From contig DASUZB010000072.1 in the NCBI GenBank assembly GCA_036377075.1, forward strand, positions 1 through 14,155: a DNA stretch of 14,155 nucleotides, written 5' to 3'. Shown in pieces: positions 13,023-14,155 of this stretch. Under the pieces are notes generated by a model, which was not told where the DNA came from, did no database searches, and saw only the letters and a list, made by a program, of their open reading frames with translations. The position numbers and the translations under genes are program-made. This DNA is from DASUZB01 sp036377075. GTDB lineage: Bacteria > Actinomycetota > CALGFH01. Position 1 is the stretch's first letter. The number at the start of each line of letters is the position of its first letter.

Positions 13023-13063
13023 CGTTAGGGCGGTGTTAGGGAATCCCTCGCGCCGCCCTAACG
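13023..13063. promoter_or_regulatory. GTTAGGG boxes: probable response-regulator binding site
   Basis: Perfect 11-bp inverted arms CGTTAGGGCGG (13023-13033) and CCGCCCTAACG (13053-13063) flank a third GTTAGGG at 13035-13041. The two direct copies are 11 bp apart, the usual OmpR-family layout, and the inverted copy faces the lipoprotein promoter. The site sits midway between the divergent starts at 12999 and 13119. Confidence 0.6.
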
Positions 13064-13118
13064 GCCCGTCGGGTGAACTGGTGCGCATGACAACCCACGC
13101 TCCACAGGAAGGACGCGC

Positions 13119-13604
13119 ATGACCGCAAGGCGGCAGGCTCGACGTTTGGTGCTGGCGCTGCTGGTGGTGCCGCTGCTGGTGCTGGCCGGGTGCGCACAGG
13201 ACAACCGAAGCGGCGTCACCCCGGTCGACAAGGCGGAGGCGGCCCGGGCGTACGCGCAGTGCATCCGGGACAACGGCGTACCCGACTTTCCCGACCCTGA
13301 CGCCAACGGGGAGCTACGCGGCCCTGCCCACGAGAAGCAAAACGACCCGAAATTCCAAGCCGCGCAGGAGAAGTGCCGCAACCTGGCCCCGGGCGGCGAA
13401 CACCAGAAATCGGACCCGGCCACGGTGGAGCAGATGCGCAAGTTCTCGCAGTGCATGCGCGACAACGGCCTGCCCGACTTCCCCGACCCGGACGCCAACG
13501 GGCAGTTGCGCGGCGCCGGCCACGAGCAGCAGGACACCCCGACGTACCGAGCCGCGATGGAGGCCTGCCGCCAGAAGCTGCCGGGGGGAGGCAACCATCA
13601 ATGA
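13119..13604 (+). CDS. Lipoprotein with duplicated four-cysteine motif
   Basis: A 161-residue protein with AGGAAGGA upstream of the ATG. It has a basic n-region, hydrophobic core and lipobox VLAGC, giving a lipidated Cys25 anchored on the outer face of the membrane. The mature part is an internal tandem repeat with a 64-residue period. Each unit has QC-(I/M)-RDNG-x-PDFPDPDANG and a second cysteine 38 residues on (Cys48/Cys86 and Cys112/Cys150), suggesting one disulfide per unit. Similar RDNGVPDFPDP proteins are, to my knowledge, common and uncharacterised in actinobacteria, often next to efflux genes. The stop overlaps the adaptor start (ATGA). It may be a sensor or substrate-binding accessory of the exporter; that is inference. 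Confidence 0.9.
   Translation: MTARRQARRLVLALLVVPLLVLAGCAQDNRSGVTPVDKAEAARAYAQCIRDNGVPDFPDPDANGELRGPAHEKQNDPKFQAAQEKCRNLAPGGEHQKSDPATVEQMRKFSQCMRDNGLPDFPDPDANGQLRGAGHEQQDTPTYRAAMEACRQKLPGGGNHQ
13239..13601 (+). repeat. Tandem internal duplication within the lipoprotein gene
   Basis: Unit 1 (13239-13406) and unit 2 (13431-13601) encode homologous segments about 56 residues long, offset by 192 bp. The core DNGxPDFPDPDANG is identical but synonymous bases differ, so the duplication is old and the core is under selection. Confidence 0.8.
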
Positions 13605-14155
13605 GGCGCAAGCTCCTGATCACCGGCGTCGCGGTGGTGCTCCTCGGTGGCGCGGTCGCCGGGCTGGTGGTCGCTCGGGGATCGGCCGCCAAGGAACCAG
13701 CGGCCAACCCCGGGCTGCCGCCCGCCACCGTGAAGGTCACCAGGACCACGCTGGTGGAAACCAAGAAGGTGTCGGGCACGCTCGGCCACGGCGACGCGGT
13801 GCCGGTCGGCGCGGCCCAGGCCGGGACGCTCACCTGGATCGCGCCGGAGGGCTCCACGGTCAAGCGGGGCGAGCCGCTGTTCAAGGTCGACGAGCGGCCG
13901 GTCGTCGTGCTCTACGGGTCGCTGCCGCTGTATCGGACGCTGCGTGAAGGCGTGAAGGGCCTCGATGTCCGCGAGCTCGAGCGCAACCTCGCCCGTCTTG
14001 GCTACGGCGGATTGACCGTCGGTGACGCCTACACCGCTGCCACCGCCGCGCTGGTGCGCGGCTGGCAAGCCGACCTCGGTCGGCCCCAGACCGGAACCGT
14101 CGACCCGGGCCAGGTGGTGTTCAAGCCAGAGCCGGTGCGAATTGCCGAGCGCGCG
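13601..14155 (+). CDS. Efflux adaptor-like protein with peptidoglycan-binding domain, partial
   Basis: The first 185 residues of a membrane-anchored extracytoplasmic protein; the 3' end is beyond the window. An N-terminal signal-anchor helix lies at about 5-26. The HlyD/lipoyl-like part (about 43-100) has VSGTLGHGDAVPV and GTLTWIAPEGSTVKRGEPLF, then DERPVVVLYGSLPLYRTL. A PG_binding_1-like domain follows (about 118-167: GLDVRELERNLARLGY, then ALVRGWQADLG and TGTVDPGQVVF). This arrangement is typical of actinobacterial adaptors encoded before MacB-type ABC exporter genes. The ATG has GGGGGGAGG about 9 nt upstream and overlaps the lipoprotein stop. Expression is probably driven by the divergent two-component system. 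Confidence 0.88.
   Translation, partial: MRRKLLITGVAVVLLGGAVAGLVVARGSAAKEPAANPGLPPATVKVTRTTLVETKKVSGTLGHGDAVPVGAAQAGTLTWIAPEGSTVKRGEPLFKVDERPVVVLYGSLPLYRTLREGVKGLDVRELERNLARLGYGGLTVGDAYTAATAALVRGWQADLGRPQTGTVDPGQVVFKPEPVRIAERA

Noticed and set aside
1..14155. CRISPR arrays, insertion sequences, integrases, phage genes, toxin-antitoxin pairs
   Set aside because: No regularly spaced repeats, transposase motifs or paired small toxin/antitoxin frames were seen; the only tandem coding repeat is inside the lipoprotein gene.

Overview
The window is about 72-73% GC, with codon third positions almost always G or C. It carries GTG starts, actinobacterial-type two-component systems and possible leaderless promoters. 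This fits a high-GC actinobacterium (Actinomycetota). The cytochrome b is b6-like and is not the long QcrB of Streptomyces or Mycobacterium, which hints at a less-studied lineage, but the genus cannot be named from sequence alone. There is no integrase, transposase, rRNA, tRNA or CRISPR array.

Left block (1-4951, minus strand): a probable operon read right to left. It encodes two FtsX/MacB-type permeases, an ABC ATPase fused to a C-terminal YHS metal-binding-type domain, a secreted membrane-anchored protein of unknown function, a fused cytochrome b6/subunit-IV-type cytochrome b, and a small membrane protein that runs off the left edge. Junctions are mostly ATGA overlaps. The control region (4952-5232) holds two near-identical G-tract palindromes (TACCC-N5-GGGTA) in divergent orientation. 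They resemble operators of the CsoR/CstR family of copper or persulfide sensors. One faces the operon and the other faces a small two-helix membrane protein gene (5233-5502).

Middle block (5541-8091): a strong hairpin separates that small gene from a minus-strand operon of SHOCT-domain membrane protein, OmpR-type response regulator and HAMP histidine kinase. Upstream of it, CTTGAG-type boxes lie in 11-bp phase and look like regulator binding sites. The stretch 7797-8091 holds only a possible gene fragment.

Right-middle block (8092-11116): a TetR-family regulator with a probable leaderless GTG start is divergent from a three-gene minus-strand unit: an 80-residue one-helix protein, a four-helix DUF2269-like membrane protein and an alpha/beta hydrolase. 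A perfect 15-bp palindrome fills the spacer between the -35 and -10 of that operon, as expected for repression by the TetR protein. A small one-helix protein and fragment-like intergenic DNA follow.

Right block (11117-14155): a second histidine kinase/response regulator pair (minus) is divergent from a lipoprotein with a duplicated cysteine motif, translationally coupled to an efflux-adaptor-like protein with a peptidoglycan-binding domain that runs off the right edge. Repeated GTTAGGG boxes sit in the shared intergenic region. A MacB-type ABC exporter probably follows outside the window.

Overall the window reads as several envelope-stress or metal-response modules side by side. The most unusual is the putative CsoR-type divergon that joins a YHS-tagged exporter to a respiratory cytochrome b.
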